A stretch of 64,000 nt of DNA from Cymodocea nodosa (Eukaryota > Streptophyta > Magnoliopsida > Alismatales > Cymodoceaceae): contig CM072344.1 in NCBI GenBank assembly GCA_036874045.1, positions 11,194,501 to 11,258,500 on the forward strand, in the 5' to 3' direction. Below the pieces are notes generated by a model that made no database searches, was not told the DNA's origin, and saw nothing but the letters and a program-made list of their open reading frames with translations. Numbering within the stretch: position 1 is the first letter of the stretch; each line of letters begins with the position of its first letter. Position numbers and translations under genes: made by a program. Shown here in pieces: positions 45,739-59,160 of the stretch.

Positions 45739-45903
45739 CTATGTATTATGTTTACTCATGTATTGATTTTCTTTCAAAATTTAATGAAAATCACATTTTT
45801 AACTTGTATGCTGTCTCCTTCAATATTTTCTCCACTTTTTAATTCTGACAAAGGGGGAGAATGCATATGTTTACAATTTTGTCATCATAAAAAAGGGGCA
45901 GAT
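45739..45903 (+). other. Polypurine tract region of Copia-X
   Basis: AAAGGGGGAGAATG near 45850 and AAAAAAGGGGCAGAT at 45889-45903. The latter directly precedes the LTR-X start, so it is the plus-strand primer. Confidence 0.8.
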
Positions 45904-46419
45904 TGTTAGTTCATTATTTTATAAGTTAATTTTGATGATGAAAAACATGTGTTTAATATTCCTAAAATAATTTTTGCAGTTATTCTATTGAAACTGAAAT
46001 TATCTAACTGCTATATATTTAGAAATCTTTTGAAAATAGATTTCGAAAGGTTTCCATTTTTGTTAAGTGGTTGATTGGAGAGTTACACTACAAGTCACTG
46101 CACAAAACAAGTAAATCAAATAGTTAACTTTTTTTCTTGGTGATTAGATAGTTATTTCTATAACTATCTGAAAAGAATTTTTCTTCGGTGAGTTAAGCTT
46201 TTCCCTGTTCAGATGGTTTTATTTCTAAGTATCTGAAATGCCTTTGCTTTCAGATAGTTAAGTTTTTAAGTTCCAAATAGTTAGCCATTTTTTGATTTAA
46301 TGTATTTTCGATTACTTTCTTCTAAAGGACATGTGTCATGCCCTTATCGCATGACTTAAGTGCCTTTTCGGAAGGTTACGATGTAACTATCCGAAAACCC
46401 TTAAGAATCGGAGAGTTAC
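45904..46419 (+). repeat. LTR-X, first part of the 3' LTR
   Basis: It starts TGTTAGTTCATTATTTTATAAG after the purine tract. It carries AAGTATCTGAAATG, TCGGTGAGTTA and ACTTAAGTG motifs. It is interrupted at GTTAC by the end of LTR-C at 46420. The sequence up to the break matches the first bases of the LTR-X piece at 4029, confirming that both belong to one family. Confidence 0.83.
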
Positions 46420-47609
46420 TGTAGGATCGTATGGCTACACAAGAGGGGGGTGAATTGTGTATTTTTAATATTTTCTAAAATATAATTGAAACTTTAAAAC
46501 TTAAAAACAAGTCGAGACATTGTTTTCATAAAATCATTTTTATTCAAGGTTTCAATTACAATATACAATTCAATTCTCTTTAGAAATTGTAGATGCAATT
46601 ATATTTCGATACCATGTTTCATTTATACAATTTCATAACTACAAATAGAGAAAACTAATTTGTGGAATTTAAAACATTTCACCCTGTTTGAGATCTTTCT
46701 TCTTCTTCTTCTTCTTTCTTCTTCAGCAATTCTTCATTGACGAATATCTTGTCTTTTTATGCTTCACTGAATTTGCTTTCTTCTGATACTTTAAATCTTC
46801 AGTGACGAAAATCTTACCTTTTTATGCTTCACTAAATTTTCTTCTACTTGAGAGATTTTTCCCGAAGAGGTGTTTTTGATCCCTAAAAAAGATTTTTCTT
46901 TTGGTGTGTAGGGATGGTTTGATCCTTGAAAAGATTTTTCGTTTTATGTGCAAGGATGGTTTGATCCATGAGAATTCTATGCCTTTTATACTATATCTTC
47001 ATTTCATGCATATCCTTCACGTTTAACCACTACCTGTTTTCCACTTCTTCACGTCTTTGCTTTTTCCTTCATTGAAACACACACGTTCTAACCCACGTTT
47101 ATATTTCGAATTTTCTTTAATCATCAGTCTTGGATCTCTGAAAAATTTCCTGCAAAATAAACTTTCTTGTCCAAAAATTTCCATTAGTGTAATAAGAAGT
47201 CGTTACTTTAATGTTAACTAAACGAGTAACAAAAGTATATATATATAACTTAACATTTCTAACTTAACGAGTTCACCATGTGCCATTTCACATGACAAGT
47301 ACTATAGCTAACTCAACGAACTAAGTCTGTGGTGTTATGCTAACTCAACAAACCAACTTAACCTTTCTTTCGAAAGGTTAAATGATAACTCACCGAAAAC
47401 AGTTTAAGTTTCGGATAGTTACAGATGTAAGTCACTAAAAAACTCTTTATATTATAAAACTAGTGATACACGTGTCAAGACCTGAAAACATGACTTAAGT
47501 TACCTTTCGGATAGTTACGACTGTAAGTCTTCGAAAAACTTTAACTTATCGATTCAGTAATAAACAAATGTTTTTATAATAAGAATTTTACCACGTGCAA
47601 AAATAACAA
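46420..47609 (-). repeat. LTR-C, end side, of the leftmost array unit
   Basis: On the plus strand it begins TGTAGGATCGTATGGC, the inverse of the LTR-C end, and matches 59341 to about 60375. It is cut at about 47609 by copia pol 3' sequence. It includes the polypyrimidine stretch near 46690, the two hairpin-forming GATCC repeats (46880-46985) and CGGATAGTTA motifs. Confidence 0.85.
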
Positions 47610-48142
47610 AATTTCAGAATAATAAGAAAATAATATGCATTTTCCTTGATTCAAAGAAAACATTTAATCAAAATTTCAGAATGTCAGAAGTATTTAATGT
47701 TTTTCATTTACACTTCCACTTGAAATTGTAAAAACCATTAAAATTGATAAACTACTTTAAAATCAATAAGATACTACTATGATTTTACAATAAAGATAGT
47801 ATCTTAAGCAGCAGTTTAGATATTACTTTAGATATTTATAATAAATATATAATATCTATGAGGTGAACAACATCATCAATAATATTTATCTTTTTATGAG
47901 GAGTTTAAGCATTTTACACATCACATAGCCTACAAATACCTAAATTTAATCTAATGTTGCAGAATGTATTTTCGTCTAGAGGTTTTGTAAATATATCAGC
48001 TAATTGATTTTTACTAGACACAAATTCTAATTTAATTTTTCCTTTAATTACGTTATCTCTTAGAAAATGATGTCTAACCTCTATATGCTTTGCTCTTGAA
48101 TGTAATACAAGATTTTTGGAAAGATTTATTGTAGAACTACTA
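47610..48142 (-). pseudogene. pol: Copia-C pol 3' end fragment
   Basis: It encodes the RNase H tail SKNLVLHSRAKHIEV ... ADIFTKPLDENTFCNIRLNLGICRLCDV, with stop at 47914-47916, plus 300 bases of 3' noncoding sequence like 53520-53800. It is sandwiched between two incomplete LTR-C pieces. The junction near 48142-48145 joins RNase H to mid-LTR. It is the residue of a unit whose internal region is nearly all deleted. Confidence 0.85.
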
Positions 48143-48144
48143 TT

Positions 48145-49446
48145 AGTGACGAATATCTTGTCTTTTCATGCTTCACCGAATTTGCTTTCTTCTAATACTT
48201 CAAATCTTCTGTGACGAAAATCTTACTTTTTTATACTTCACTGAACTTTCTTCCACTTGAGAGATTTTTCCCGAAGAAGTGTTTTTGATCCCTAAAAAAG
48301 ATTTTTCTTTTGGTGTGCAGGGATGGTTTGATCCTTGAAAAGATTTTTCGTTTTGTGTGCAAGGATAAATTTATCAATGAGAATTCTATGTCTTTTATAT
48401 TGTATCTTCATTTCATGCATATCCTTCACGTTTAACCACTACCAATTTTCCACTTCTCCACGTCTTTTCTTTTTCCTTCATCGAAACACACACGTTCTAA
48501 CCCACATTTATATTTCAAATTTTCTTTAATCATCAGTCCTGGATCTATGAAAAATTTCATGCAAAATAAACTTTCTCGTCCAAAAGTTTTTTCATCAGTG
48601 TAATAAGAAGTCGTTACTTTAATGTTAACTAAATGAGTAACACAAGTATATATATAACTTAACATTTCTAACTTAACGAGTTCCTCATGTGCCATTTCAC
48701 GTGACAAGTATTGTAGCTAACTCAATGAACTAAGTCTGTGGTGTTATGCTATCTCAACGAACCATCTCTGTTGTGTTATGATAACTCAACGAACCATTTC
48801 CGTTGTGTTATGATAACTCAACGAACCAGTAACAAACAAATGTTTTTATAATAAGAATTTTACCACGTGCAAAAATAACAACTTAAGTTTATAACGCTAA
48901 CCGAACGCGTTGCCTTAGTGTTCAATATAGCAACTCAACGCGTTTAGTTATGTTAACTTAACGAGTTAAACATGTGCACCTCATGTGATACAATACAACA
49001 TTTGTAACTTATAATTTCACCACGTGTATAACACTAACTTAACGAGTTCGTCTCTTCTTTTACTCACTAACTTAACGAGTTATCACGTGACCTATTTTAA
49101 CCTTTAGGCCTCTAACTTAACGAGTTCTCACGTGACCTCTATACAAACAAAACTCTAACTTAACGAGTTGTCTAAACGTGCACTGTTCATGATATAGAAG
49201 ATATAACATTAAAGCATATCATGCTTTTCAATAAAAACACATGTTAACTTAACGTTTAGCTAAATTAGAAATTAATGCAATGAAATGATTAGATATTAAC
49301 TTCAGATCTAATACAAACAAGTATTTATATCAGTAAGCTTTTTCTGTATTAATTGATGATTTTAATTTCTTTTCACAAGCAATAGTAATTGAGGAAATAT
49401 GATTATTTTCATTCAGCACACATCATCAAAACAAAAATACTCGACA
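48145..49446 (-). repeat. LTR-C, start side (3' LTR of the central Copia-C unit)
   Basis: On the minus strand it begins TGTCGAGTATTTTTG after a purine tract and matches about 60952 down to 59655. It lacks the end of the LTR. A 91-codon frame at 48707-48432 is nearly the same as one in the LTR at 60213-59938. The array of CTAACTTAACGAGTT with TCACGTGA is present at 48965-49160. Confidence 0.86.
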
Positions 49447-49460
49447 ATCTCCCCCTTTTT
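49447..49460 (-). other. Polypurine tract of Copia-C
   Basis: On the minus strand AAAAAGGGGGAGAT lies directly before the LTR start, the expected plus-strand primer. A second tract, AAAAAGGGGGAGAAA, lies at 49754-49768. Confidence 0.85.
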
Positions 49461-49947
49461 GATGATGACAAAACCATATTAAATCAATTATGAAATATGT
49501 TTAACTCAACAAAGCACCTTCGTTGGGTTAACTTTTAATTCAACAAACTTGTTTGTTGACTTAAGTTCACTTAAGCTTATTTCTATTGTTTGTGTAAATT
49601 TTACCTCTCAGAACTAAAACTCTCAGATGTCAATAATTATATAAGTATCAGTTTTCTAATTATCATCTGTCAGATTACAATAACCATTTAAATAGCATCT
49701 CCTTTTAAAATATATATATGCAATTAAGATCATAATCATCTTTTTATAATATTTCTCCCCCTTTTTGTCATTAATCAAAAAGATAAGTACAGAGAATATA
49801 TATATGTATATAAGAAATATAATTACAACAACTCTTTATGTAAACAAGAATAATAATTGAAGACATTTACAGAAAAATGTATTGTTTAATCAAATCAAAC
49901 AAGTAATACAAACATTACATTTTGTATTCAGAAACAAACAAAAACAG

Positions 49948-52239
49948 TTATCGACCCCTCCTAAGTATATCACTTATAGCATTACATATTTTATCTCCTA
50001 GATGCCTAATATCATTTCTGATGTCGTTAAGCATTGCATCTAAGTTAGGAGGTAGCTGGGTTTGCTGTTCTGTTTGAACTAAATAACTTTGTTGTTGTTG
50101 TTGTATATGGTCTGTATCAGGTTGTTGTTGTTGTTGTCGTTGAGGTTTATGCATGGCTTGGAATTTTTGCAAATCTTTGACACTAAATGCTCTCATGCCT
50201 TTAGTTTCAAAGGGCCAGTCAGATAAATTCAATTGGCTTGCAATGAGTCTACATACAGCATCACCATAAAATAACTGTGAACTCATATGCTGTAGTTGAG
50301 AAGTGAAAACATCAAACCAATTGATTTGAATTCTATTCAGCAAGCTATAAGTTGCATATAAACAACTTCTGCTAACTTCCATATTGTGTCCAACTCTCTG
50401 AAATAAATTTGCATGCAATATATTTGCAATAAACCTTGCCTCTGCATTCAGATTTTCCATTAATCTCATTTCAGAATATACATCTGGAATTTTTGATAAA
50501 GACTGAATGTTCCATTCCAGTTGTCTTATTATGTCAAATCTGTTGGTAACAACAACACCTTCATTCTTTAATCCTAAAACTTTAAAAATTAACTCAAGAG
50601 ACAATATAAACTCCTGTTCATTTATTTGAGTTTTCAGAAAATTTCCATTCTTGACCAGGTTACTATAAAAAGCTGTAATAAGCTCTGTGTATTGCTTCCA
50701 TTTCGTTCCTACTGGCAAGAATTTAATGAAGCCTTGAAACTCAAATAGATCTCTTATTTCCATCAAATTTCTGAATTTTATTGGTCGAGCATGCAGAATC
50801 TGACATGTAATCAGATTATTGTATTTCTACAATGCTTATTTAGATCTAAAATGAATTGCATTACCTTGAATTTTTAATATTGTACACAAAGAAGGTGATA
50901 CCTGAAGCCATCATTCAGAGTTTAATTCATCTTCAGGAGCCTCTTCTGCAAAATGAATGTCATGTTGTTCCTCTTCCAAAATATTATCTTGAAGTTGCTC
51001 AGGTAAGCTTGATTCTTCAGCTTCAATAGTGTTAGGAACATTGTCAATATGCTCAACATTCATCTGTTTAGTCTCTATAGAATGTTCAGATTTCAATTTT
51101 TCCACAAATTCTACAGCCGGTGTATTTGTTTGTAATTGTTCATTTTGTTCAACAGATATTTGCATTGATTCTTGCTATGAATTCTTAGACTCTACTTCTA
51201 TAGATTCTGTAGAAGGCTGGTTAACTTTTAGCTCTTTTGTAGTCTTAACATTTTCAATATCTGCTACTCTAGACAATTTAGCCTTTGAACTAGTTACTGC
51301 CTCAACATTGTCAATTATATTTGCAATAACTTGTTCAATGTTAGGTGCCTGATGCTTTGATTTGTCAATTTCTGCATCATCAGGACTTGTACTAATAGAA
51401 AAACTTGAACTCATATTTGACTTGGATTTCTTCTCAAGTTTTCTAGTAAGGGAAAATAAAGTCTCATTATCTTCATCAGTTTCAATGTGTTCGGAACTGA
51501 TGAGTTTATCAGATGCACAATAAGGTACAATGTCTAGACATTCATTGTCCTTTGGAAATAAATTTTCATCTTATTTTCCTTTTTCAATAGACTTTGTTTC
51601 CTTAGACATAATTTTTCTGACTTTCCTTCTTCTATAACATTTCTGTTTCTCCTTTTCAAGTATTGTTGTTTTCTTTTCAAATTGCTCCATAAACGTTTTC
51701 TGCTTTAATTCTTCTAAGGCACTTTCTATTGCAACGGCCTTTCGAAGTCTATCAACTTTTGTTTTATCTACAGCAATATTTGATTCTACTTGTTTTGAAT
51801 ATAAAGGAGTAGGGATAGCTGATTCATGCTCTTCCTCAAATGCATGTAGTCTTGTACCGTTTATAGGAGTTTGAGGAGTTCTATTTGATGAACCTACACC
51901 TTTTTCCAAATATTTTGCATACTGTTCCAAAAATGCAATCTCAGCACATTTCATTCTATATTCTCTATCATATTTACTTCGAATACCTATGTATGTAATA
52001 CTTGCATCAGTATGTTGAAGTTCTTGTCTAACTTCATCTAATATATCCTGAGAAAAGAAGTAATCTCTATAAAGTTCTTCTAACCTTTTGTCCACTCGAA
52101 ATATTTTCTTGAACCAAGTACGTGGAACTTCATCATTCTCTATTTCTTTTCCTTTTGCATCTCTTTTGCTTTTGCCTTTTCCTCTGCCACGACCTTTGTA
52201 GAACTTGGAGACCATCGTCGCAGGTTGTAACAACAACAA
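49948..52239 (-). pseudogene. Copia-C accessory gene with transposon-protein domain
   Basis: One frame of 764 codons from MLLLQPATMVSKFYKGRGRGKG to ISDILRRGR-stop has about five in-frame stops (near 51570, 51173, 50908, 50836 and 50827). All are explainable by C-to-T change of Gln or Arg codons. N-terminal: a basic GRGRGKGKSKRD stretch, then PRTWFKKIFRVDKRL and a helical part; middle: Glu/Ser-rich acidic segment; C-terminal from 50766: MEIRDLFEFQGFIKFL, YTELITAFYSNL, SLELIFKVLGLKNEG, ARFIANILHANLFQRVGHN, NRIQINWFDVF, QLFYGDAVCRLIA, then a Gln-rich tail. It lies after pol in the env-like position. It resembles the Athila accessory protein in both order and motifs. Confidence 0.8.
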
Positions 52240-53802
52240 GCGGGAAAGATTTTCTTGACAAAGTTTACAAATAACCTAAGTCCCCATGTAATAAGTGTTT
52301 AAATAGGCTTTTTAGGCGTATAACTCAATGTGAAAAGAAGTCGGGTTTAGAAATAAAATAAATATTGAATAAAGCTTATTCAATCAAAGTACCCGAAATA
52401 TTCAAGTATAACTTGTTGAGTTAACTAACCTAACGAGTAAAACGCTGTCTAGAGGCAGTTTTACACATTACCTTATCTAATATAACGTCTAGTTAGTACA
52501 CTTAAACAAGTTTCGGATGATTCTAACTAAAACCTTCCAAAAACAACACACATGCTAAACTCAACATTATCTTGAGAACATTGTAAACTATTTGAACATT
52601 TTGTCTTTTGAATCTAGAATAGTTTGTTTGTCTTTTTAAATTATTTCATCAAGATTTTAAGAGGACATTAATTCAGATTAACTAAGATTTGTATTTTAAA
52701 TTATATTAATCTGTTTTTGACATTGTTAATGCTCCCCCTACAAATATACATCAAATATATTCAATCAAAATACAAAATATACTTGTAGTGACAATAGATG
52801 TTAAGTATAACTACACTTTTACATTTTCTTTTCAGAGACTTCCGTTATCCTGACATCATCAAAAATGATTTCCAGAATCAATTCCTACTGTATATGAATC
52901 AAAACACAACTTTGAACTCAATTCGATTAATTCAAGGAGAATAAAAGAATGTATCTCAAATAAACGTTTTCAAAAGTACTAATGTTGATTCAATAAATCA
53001 ATAGTCATATTGCTATAAACTATATATGATTCAAAGATATCTGTAATTAATGAAACAACTTTTTCTTTTCAAAACAGTAAATATTGATAATTTTCTTTAA
53101 AAGTTAGTTTGAAAAGCTTGAATCATACAAGAGCTTTCTAATGTACCCGTGTAATGAGCTTTCAGTCAACAATCCCAGATTTGATCAGGACCTTAGGTTG
53201 CCAGATTTAAAGAATCCTTTTTCAGGACAACAATCCTTACATACCTATCTACTCAAGTACAAAAGGCTCATGAACAAACTGATCAATAAACTCTCAAAGA
53301 TTTTTACTTTGTAAGCACTTTTCATTTTAAGCACAGTATATATGTATTCCATTAATACAGATGCAATAAAACACAAATCTCATATAATTTTTACTTCTAT
53401 GATTATATTGAGAATATGAATCAGTTTCAATAAGCTTATACTTTTGATTAACAGTGTAAGATGAGTTACATATAACTTATTCTACAAGTTTAATCAATTA
53501 AGTCAAATTTATGCATGATCATATGCATTTTCCTTGATTCAAAGAAAACATTTAATCAAAATTTCAGTATGTCAGAAGTATTTAATGTTTTTCATTTACA
53601 CTTCCACTTAAAATCGTAAAAACTATTAAAATTGATAAACTACTTAAAATCGATAAGATACTACTATGATTTTACAATAAATAAATAGTATCTTAAGTAG
53701 CAGTTTAGATATTACTTTAGATATTTATAATAAGTATATACTATCTATGAGGTGAACAACATCATCAATAATATTTATCTTTTTATGAGGAGTTTAAGCA
53801 TT
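52240..53802 (-). other. Copia-C pol-accessory spacer
   Basis: No gene is seen. From 53780 down to about 52840 it is homologous to the Athila- 3' noncoding region. At 52735-52745 a minus-strand purine tract (GTAGGGGGAGC) marks its end. The last 490 bases before the accessory ATG have LTR-like pieces (GTTAGTTAACTCAAC, ACTCGTTAGGTTAG, TCCGAAACTTG) and could act as a promoter for the accessory gene; that is inference. Confidence 0.55.
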
Positions 53803-55275
53803 TTACACATCACATAGCCTACAAATACCTAAATTTAATCTAATGTTGCAGAATGTATTTTTGTCTAGAGGTTTTGTAAATATATCAGCTAATTGATTTT
53901 TACTAGACACAAATTCTAATTTAATTTTTCCTTTAATTACGTTATCTCTTAGAAAATGATGTCTAATCTCTATATGCTTTGCTCTTGAATGTAATACAGG
54001 ATTTTTAGAAAGATTTATTGTAGAACTACTGTCACAATAAATCTCAGTTGTATCATAAGATAATCCAAAATCTTCTAAAGTTTGCCTTATCCACAGAATC
54101 TGAGTGCAACACAGTGCAGCAACAACATATTCAGCTTCTATAGTAGAAAGTGCTACACAATTTTGCTTTTTACTAAACCATGACACCAAATTATTTCCTA
54201 ATAATTGACATGTGCCACAGGTACTCTTTCTATCAGATTTAGATCCTACATAATCAGCATCGGTATATCCTATAAGATCTATTGAACTATCCTTAGAATA
54301 ATACAGTCCGAAATTTCTAGTTCCTTGTATATATCTAAATATTCTTTCAACAACAACGAAGTGTGATTCCTTAGGATTAGATTGAAATCTAGCACAAACA
54401 CACACAGTAAACATAATATCAGGTCTACTAGCAGTCAAATAAATAAAGAACCAATCATACTTCTGTATTTTCTTTGATCTATGTCATCAATATCTAACTT
54501 TAAAGTAGTACTCATCGAAGTTCTTCGAATCCTTGTATCATTAAAATTAAATTTCTTAAGCATTTCAACTGCATATTTTTACTGATTTAAAAATATACAT
54601 TTATCCATTTGCTTAATTTGAAGTCCTAGAAAATATGAAAGTTCTCCTATCATACTCATTTCAAACTGATTAGTCATCTCTTCAGAGAATATTTCTGTCA
54701 ACTTATGAAAGGTTGCTCCAAAGATTATATCATCCACGTATATTTGAACAACAATTTGATCTTTACCATCTCTCTTAATAAATAGAGTATGATCCACTTT
54801 TCCCATGATATAGCCTTTTTCTATTAAAAAAGTAGGCAATCTTTCATACCATGATCTAGGTGCTTGCTTCAAATCATATAAGACTTTCTTCAATTTATAC
54901 ACAGTCAGGATTTTTAATATCTTCAAATCCAAGTGGTTGTTTTACAAAGACTTCTTCATTAATTAAACCATTTAGAAATGCACTCTTTACATCCATTTGA
55001 TATAATTTAAAATCTATATAACAAGCAAAGGCCAATAATATTCTAATACTTTCTAACCTAGCCATAGGAGCAAATGTTTCATGATAATCTAATCCTTCTT
55101 CTTGTGTATACCATTGTGCAACTAATCTAGCTTTATTCCTTATAATTTGAGTAGTTTCGTTAGTTTTGTTTCTAAAGATCCACTTTGTACCTATTATGGA
55201 CTGATTTTCTAGTGGAGAGACTAATTCCCATACATCATTTCTAATGAATTGATTTAGTTCTTCTTGCATTGCCAC
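53803..55275 (-). pseudogene. pol: Central Copia-C RT-RNase H
   Basis: Motifs in order: [46 protein letters not shown] 2-base deletion near 54903 (CACAG where the right-hand unit has CACAAAG) shifts the frame. Then [21 protein letters not shown] at 54740-54714, MIGELSYFLGLQIKQM; a second frame change near 54440 after a 15-base deletion; then RNase H: YTDADYVGSKSDRKSTCGTC, TIEAEYVVAALCC, IYCDSSSTINLSKN, ending LGICRLCDV-stop. The catalytic motifs survive; the gene is dead through indels. Confidence 0.9.
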
Positions 55276-55278
55276 TAT

Positions 55279-56897
55279 CTAATTTTCATCAGATAATGCT
55301 TCTTGTATATTCCTTGGTTCCACCATAGAAACAAACATACACATACTATTTAAATTTACTAAAGCTCTAGTTTTAACTCCCTCATTAATATCACCAATGA
55401 CTTGAGTAATGGGATGTGATGAAGAATAACGCCAATTTCTCTGATTTTCCTCAATATTCTCATCAAAATCTGAAAGTCCATAACTTTCATCATTAGTTTG
55501 ATCATTTAAGTTCATATTTTTTATTTTCTCAAATAAATCATCAATCTCTTTATTGATCCCTAACTCTTTTGGAAGATTGATCAAATCATCATTATCAGCT
55601 TTAGATTGAGATTCTCTAAGAGAATTTTCATTGAAGCTTACATGGAGGGTTTCTTCAATAGTCCTAGAAGTCTTGTTATATACTCTATAGGCTTTACTTC
55701 TAGTAGAGTAACCTAAAAAAATTTCTTCATCCGATTTGGCTTGAAATTTATCCCTTTTATCCTTAGTATTAAGAATAAAATACTTGCAGCCAAATGGTTT
55801 CATATAGGAAATTTTTGGAACCCTATTAAACATAATTTCAAAAGTAGTTTTATTAACATGAGGTCTTAAATAACTTCTGTTAATAACATAACAAGCTGTA
55901 TTTACTGCTTCAGCCCAAAGATTTTGAGGTAACTTATGCTCATTCAACATAGTTTTGGCCATTTCTTGAAGTGATCTATTCTTTCACTCAACAACACCAT
56001 TTTGACATGGTGCTCTTGGAAAAGAAAATCTGTGATCAATGCCATGCTCATTACAATAGTTATCCATTTGATCATTATCAAATTCAATTCCATGATCACT
56101 CCTATGTTTTTTAATAGAGACACTTTGCTCATTTTGAACAAAATTACAAAACATTTTAAATTTTTCAAAAACTTCTGTCTTAGATGCTAGAAAATATACC
56201 CAAGTGTATCTAGAGAAGTCATCTACTAAAACAAATACATACCGTTTACCACCAAGACACATGATTCTTGTTGGTCCAAATAGATCCATATGTATAAGTT
56301 CTAAGACTCTCTTACTTGAAATATCAGTTTTGGATTTAAAAGAGTTTTTGTGAAATTTACCTAACTCACATGCATCACACATAAAGTTCTTTTAGTATTT
56401 AATCTTTGGTAAACCTCTCACTAAATGTTTTCTAGATAGTTTATGTAATAGTCTCATATTTGTATGCCCAATCCTTCTATGCCATAGATATGCATCAATA
56501 GTTTCAGCTAGCAAACATGAATTTAAATCAACTGCACCAGAAGGTAAAGGTAAAATACATACAGAACCTTTTCTTTTAGCAATAAACTTAATTGCATCTG
56601 TATTTTTATCAATTATTTTGCATACATTATCTTCAAACACTACATAATATCCATTTTCAGTTAGTTTTATGACACTCAGCAAATTAAATCCTAGGTTTTC
56701 TACAGATAGTACATTCGAAATAACACAAGTAGGAGTTATTTGAACATTGCCCATACCTATCATTTTATCTTTGCTTTTGTTTCCAAATGTTACACTTCCT
56801 TTCATGGTATTTGTAAAATTTTGTAATAGACTTTTTTGTCCGATCATGTGACTTGACACTCCACTGTCCAAGATCCATTTTGATGTTGTTTCCTTCT
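55279..56897 (-). pseudogene. pol: Central Copia-C protease-integrase
   Basis: The protease active site WILDSGVSSHMIG near 56890-56845 is canonical. GAG-pre-integrase follows (YLWHRRIGHTN, LVRGLPKIKY), then a stop near 56390, a CxxC zinc-type motif CDACELGK and the integrase core: HMDLFGPTR, RSDHGIEFDN, PCQNGVVE with D, D and E present. A TGA replaces Arg after VVE near 55985. The C-terminal part has GCKYFILNTKDKRDKF and SKAYRVYNKTSRT. An acidic linker ends NWRYSSSHPITQVIG before RT. Confidence 0.9.
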
Positions 56898-56905
56898 ACA
56901 ACAAA

Positions 56906-59160
56906 TTAAGAAAATTTTTTTCTTGGTACCCAATGTTGTTGAGGACCAAGTTCATTAAACGCATATTTCTTCTTTTTGTTTAAAAATAGTTTATCATTAT
57001 CATTTATATTCTTATTAGTTGTAAGTACTATTGATTTATCATTAGCTTCATACTCACATATAGCATTATTGCTTTTGCAATCATTCTTTTTGTTTTCAGA
57101 TGTAGTATAATCAAGACCAAACAGATTTTTATCAGATGTTAATTTATTTTGGTCATGCTTATACATTTCAGTAAGTTCATACCAAGATTTTGTACTTGTA
57201 TTAACACTTTCCGTACATACAAAATCTTTTTCTGCACAAGAATTTTTTGTTTTATCACATGTCGAATGAGTAATTGGTCTAATACCAATGTATTGAATTA
57301 CATGCTCAGGTTTCTGAATTTTCAGTTTACTACAATTGTCTAAAATTTTAGAAACATTAGAAACTGAATTTCCAAAACAAGAAACAAGATTTTTAGAAAC
57401 ATTTATAGTCATGTTAGAAGTACAATTTGACAAATCACATTGATTTATATTATTACTACAGGATTCATCCCTTGAAGTACCTACTTCTACATATTTATTA
57501 CCTTGTTTCATAATAAAAGGAATTTTACTCTTAGATTTACTTGAACTACAACTAATAAATCCTTTATTGGCTTGAGATTCAGGATAATCAAATCCTAAGC
57601 CAAATTTATAAGACACCGCAGGGGTACTAGTTAGTTTGTCTAACTTAGTTTGACTTAAATTCCATTTCTCAATGGTAGAATTTAAATCTTGCTCTCTTAG
57701 TTTTAATTTATCTATCTCTAATTCAAGCTCATTTATATTGTTTCTCAACATTTCATTTTCAGATTCTATCTTTAATTTTTCAGCATTTATATTCTGTATT
57801 TGTTCATGCAAGATACATTCATTAAATCTAAATTTTTGCAAATCTCTAGCATGATTTTCATTATCACATTTAAACTTTTCTAAAGTAGTACATAGGAAAC
57901 AATTTTCTTCTTCCATAATGGATGAAAATTTTCTAATATTCTTATTTTCGAGTTTACATACTTTAAGTTTTTTTAATAATGCATGATAAGCACATAATAA
58001 TTCATCAAAGTTGAAATCCAAATGACTTTCAAGATCAGATATTACCTCAGGCTCATCTGCCACGAATCACACATGAGCAACGTCTTCTAACTCTTGTTCT
58101 CCTTCTGAATGTGAAGATTTTGATGCTGATTCCTCAGATTCAGACTCTTCAGACGTGTCATCCCAAGTGACCTTCAAAGCCTTTTTCTTGTAAAACATTT
58201 TCTAAGTTTTCTGAGCCGTCTTCTTCTGATTTGTCCTACTTTGCTTTTAATTTTTCCTCATAGGACAATTTGGAGAAAGATGTCCAGGTTTCTTACAGTT
58301 GTAACATACATACTTTCTAGATGAAGAATTCTTGTCATTAAATGATTTTCACATTGAGGGTTTATCATTTTTGTTCCTTTGCTGTTTCCTAGTTTTCCAT
58401 GCTTTCTTGAATTTCCTAGTCAGCAAAATCAAATCCTTGTTAGAATCAATAGATATATCAGAATCTGAATTAATTTCGAAGGCTATTTCTTTCTTCATTT
58501 TTAGTTTGTTGTGACTTAGTGATTCATTTAATTGAACTTCATAAGCTGTTAAATTTCCTATAAGTTCATTCATAGTATAAACATTTAAATATCGTGATTC
58601 CTCAATTGATGTTACTTTTTGAGACCATTTAGAACTTAAGGATCTAAGAATTTTCCTCACCAAATCCTTCTGTTCAAAATTCTTTCTTAAACATTTTAAA
58701 GAGTTTATGATATCAAGAAATCTAGAAAACATCTTAGAAATATTTTCGTCTTCATGCATCTTAAAGAGTTCATACTTATGAATCAACATGTTTATTTTTG
58801 TCTCTTTAACTTGAGAAGTACCTTCATGTGAAACTTCTAATGCATGCCACACTTAATAAGCAGATTTATATGCCGACACTTTACTAAACTGTTCATAACT
58901 CAATGCACAAAATAAAACATTTAAGCCCTTAGCATTTAGAGTTTCATTTTCTTTTTCAGTAATTGTTCAAGTATTATAAGGGGTAGTTAATAGAGTGTAT
59001 GGTTTAGAAATCATGAACCACAACTTATGATCTATACTTTGAAGAAAAACAGTCATCCTATATTTCTAGTATTCAAAATGTATTCCATCAAATAAAGGAG
59101 GACGATTAAGATTTTGGCCTTCATATAAAGAAAAATTACCATTTCCAGTAATTTTTCAAC
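56906..59160 (-). pseudogene. gag: Central Copia-C gag
   Basis: It starts with LNRPPLFDG (about 59110) and a decayed N-terminal part with stops at positions normally Trp or Gln. It then stays in one frame: LRSLSSKWSQKV, ESRYLNVYTMNELIGNL, a zinc knuckle CYNCKKPGHLSPNC near 58306-58260, and a Ser/Glu-rich segment. From 58063 comes a long coiled coil (ENEMLRNNINELELEIDKL), the KQGNKYVEVG motif and a linker ending QQHWVPRKK. A frame change at an A/T run near 56915 separates it from protease. The start codon could not be fixed. Confidence 0.85.
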
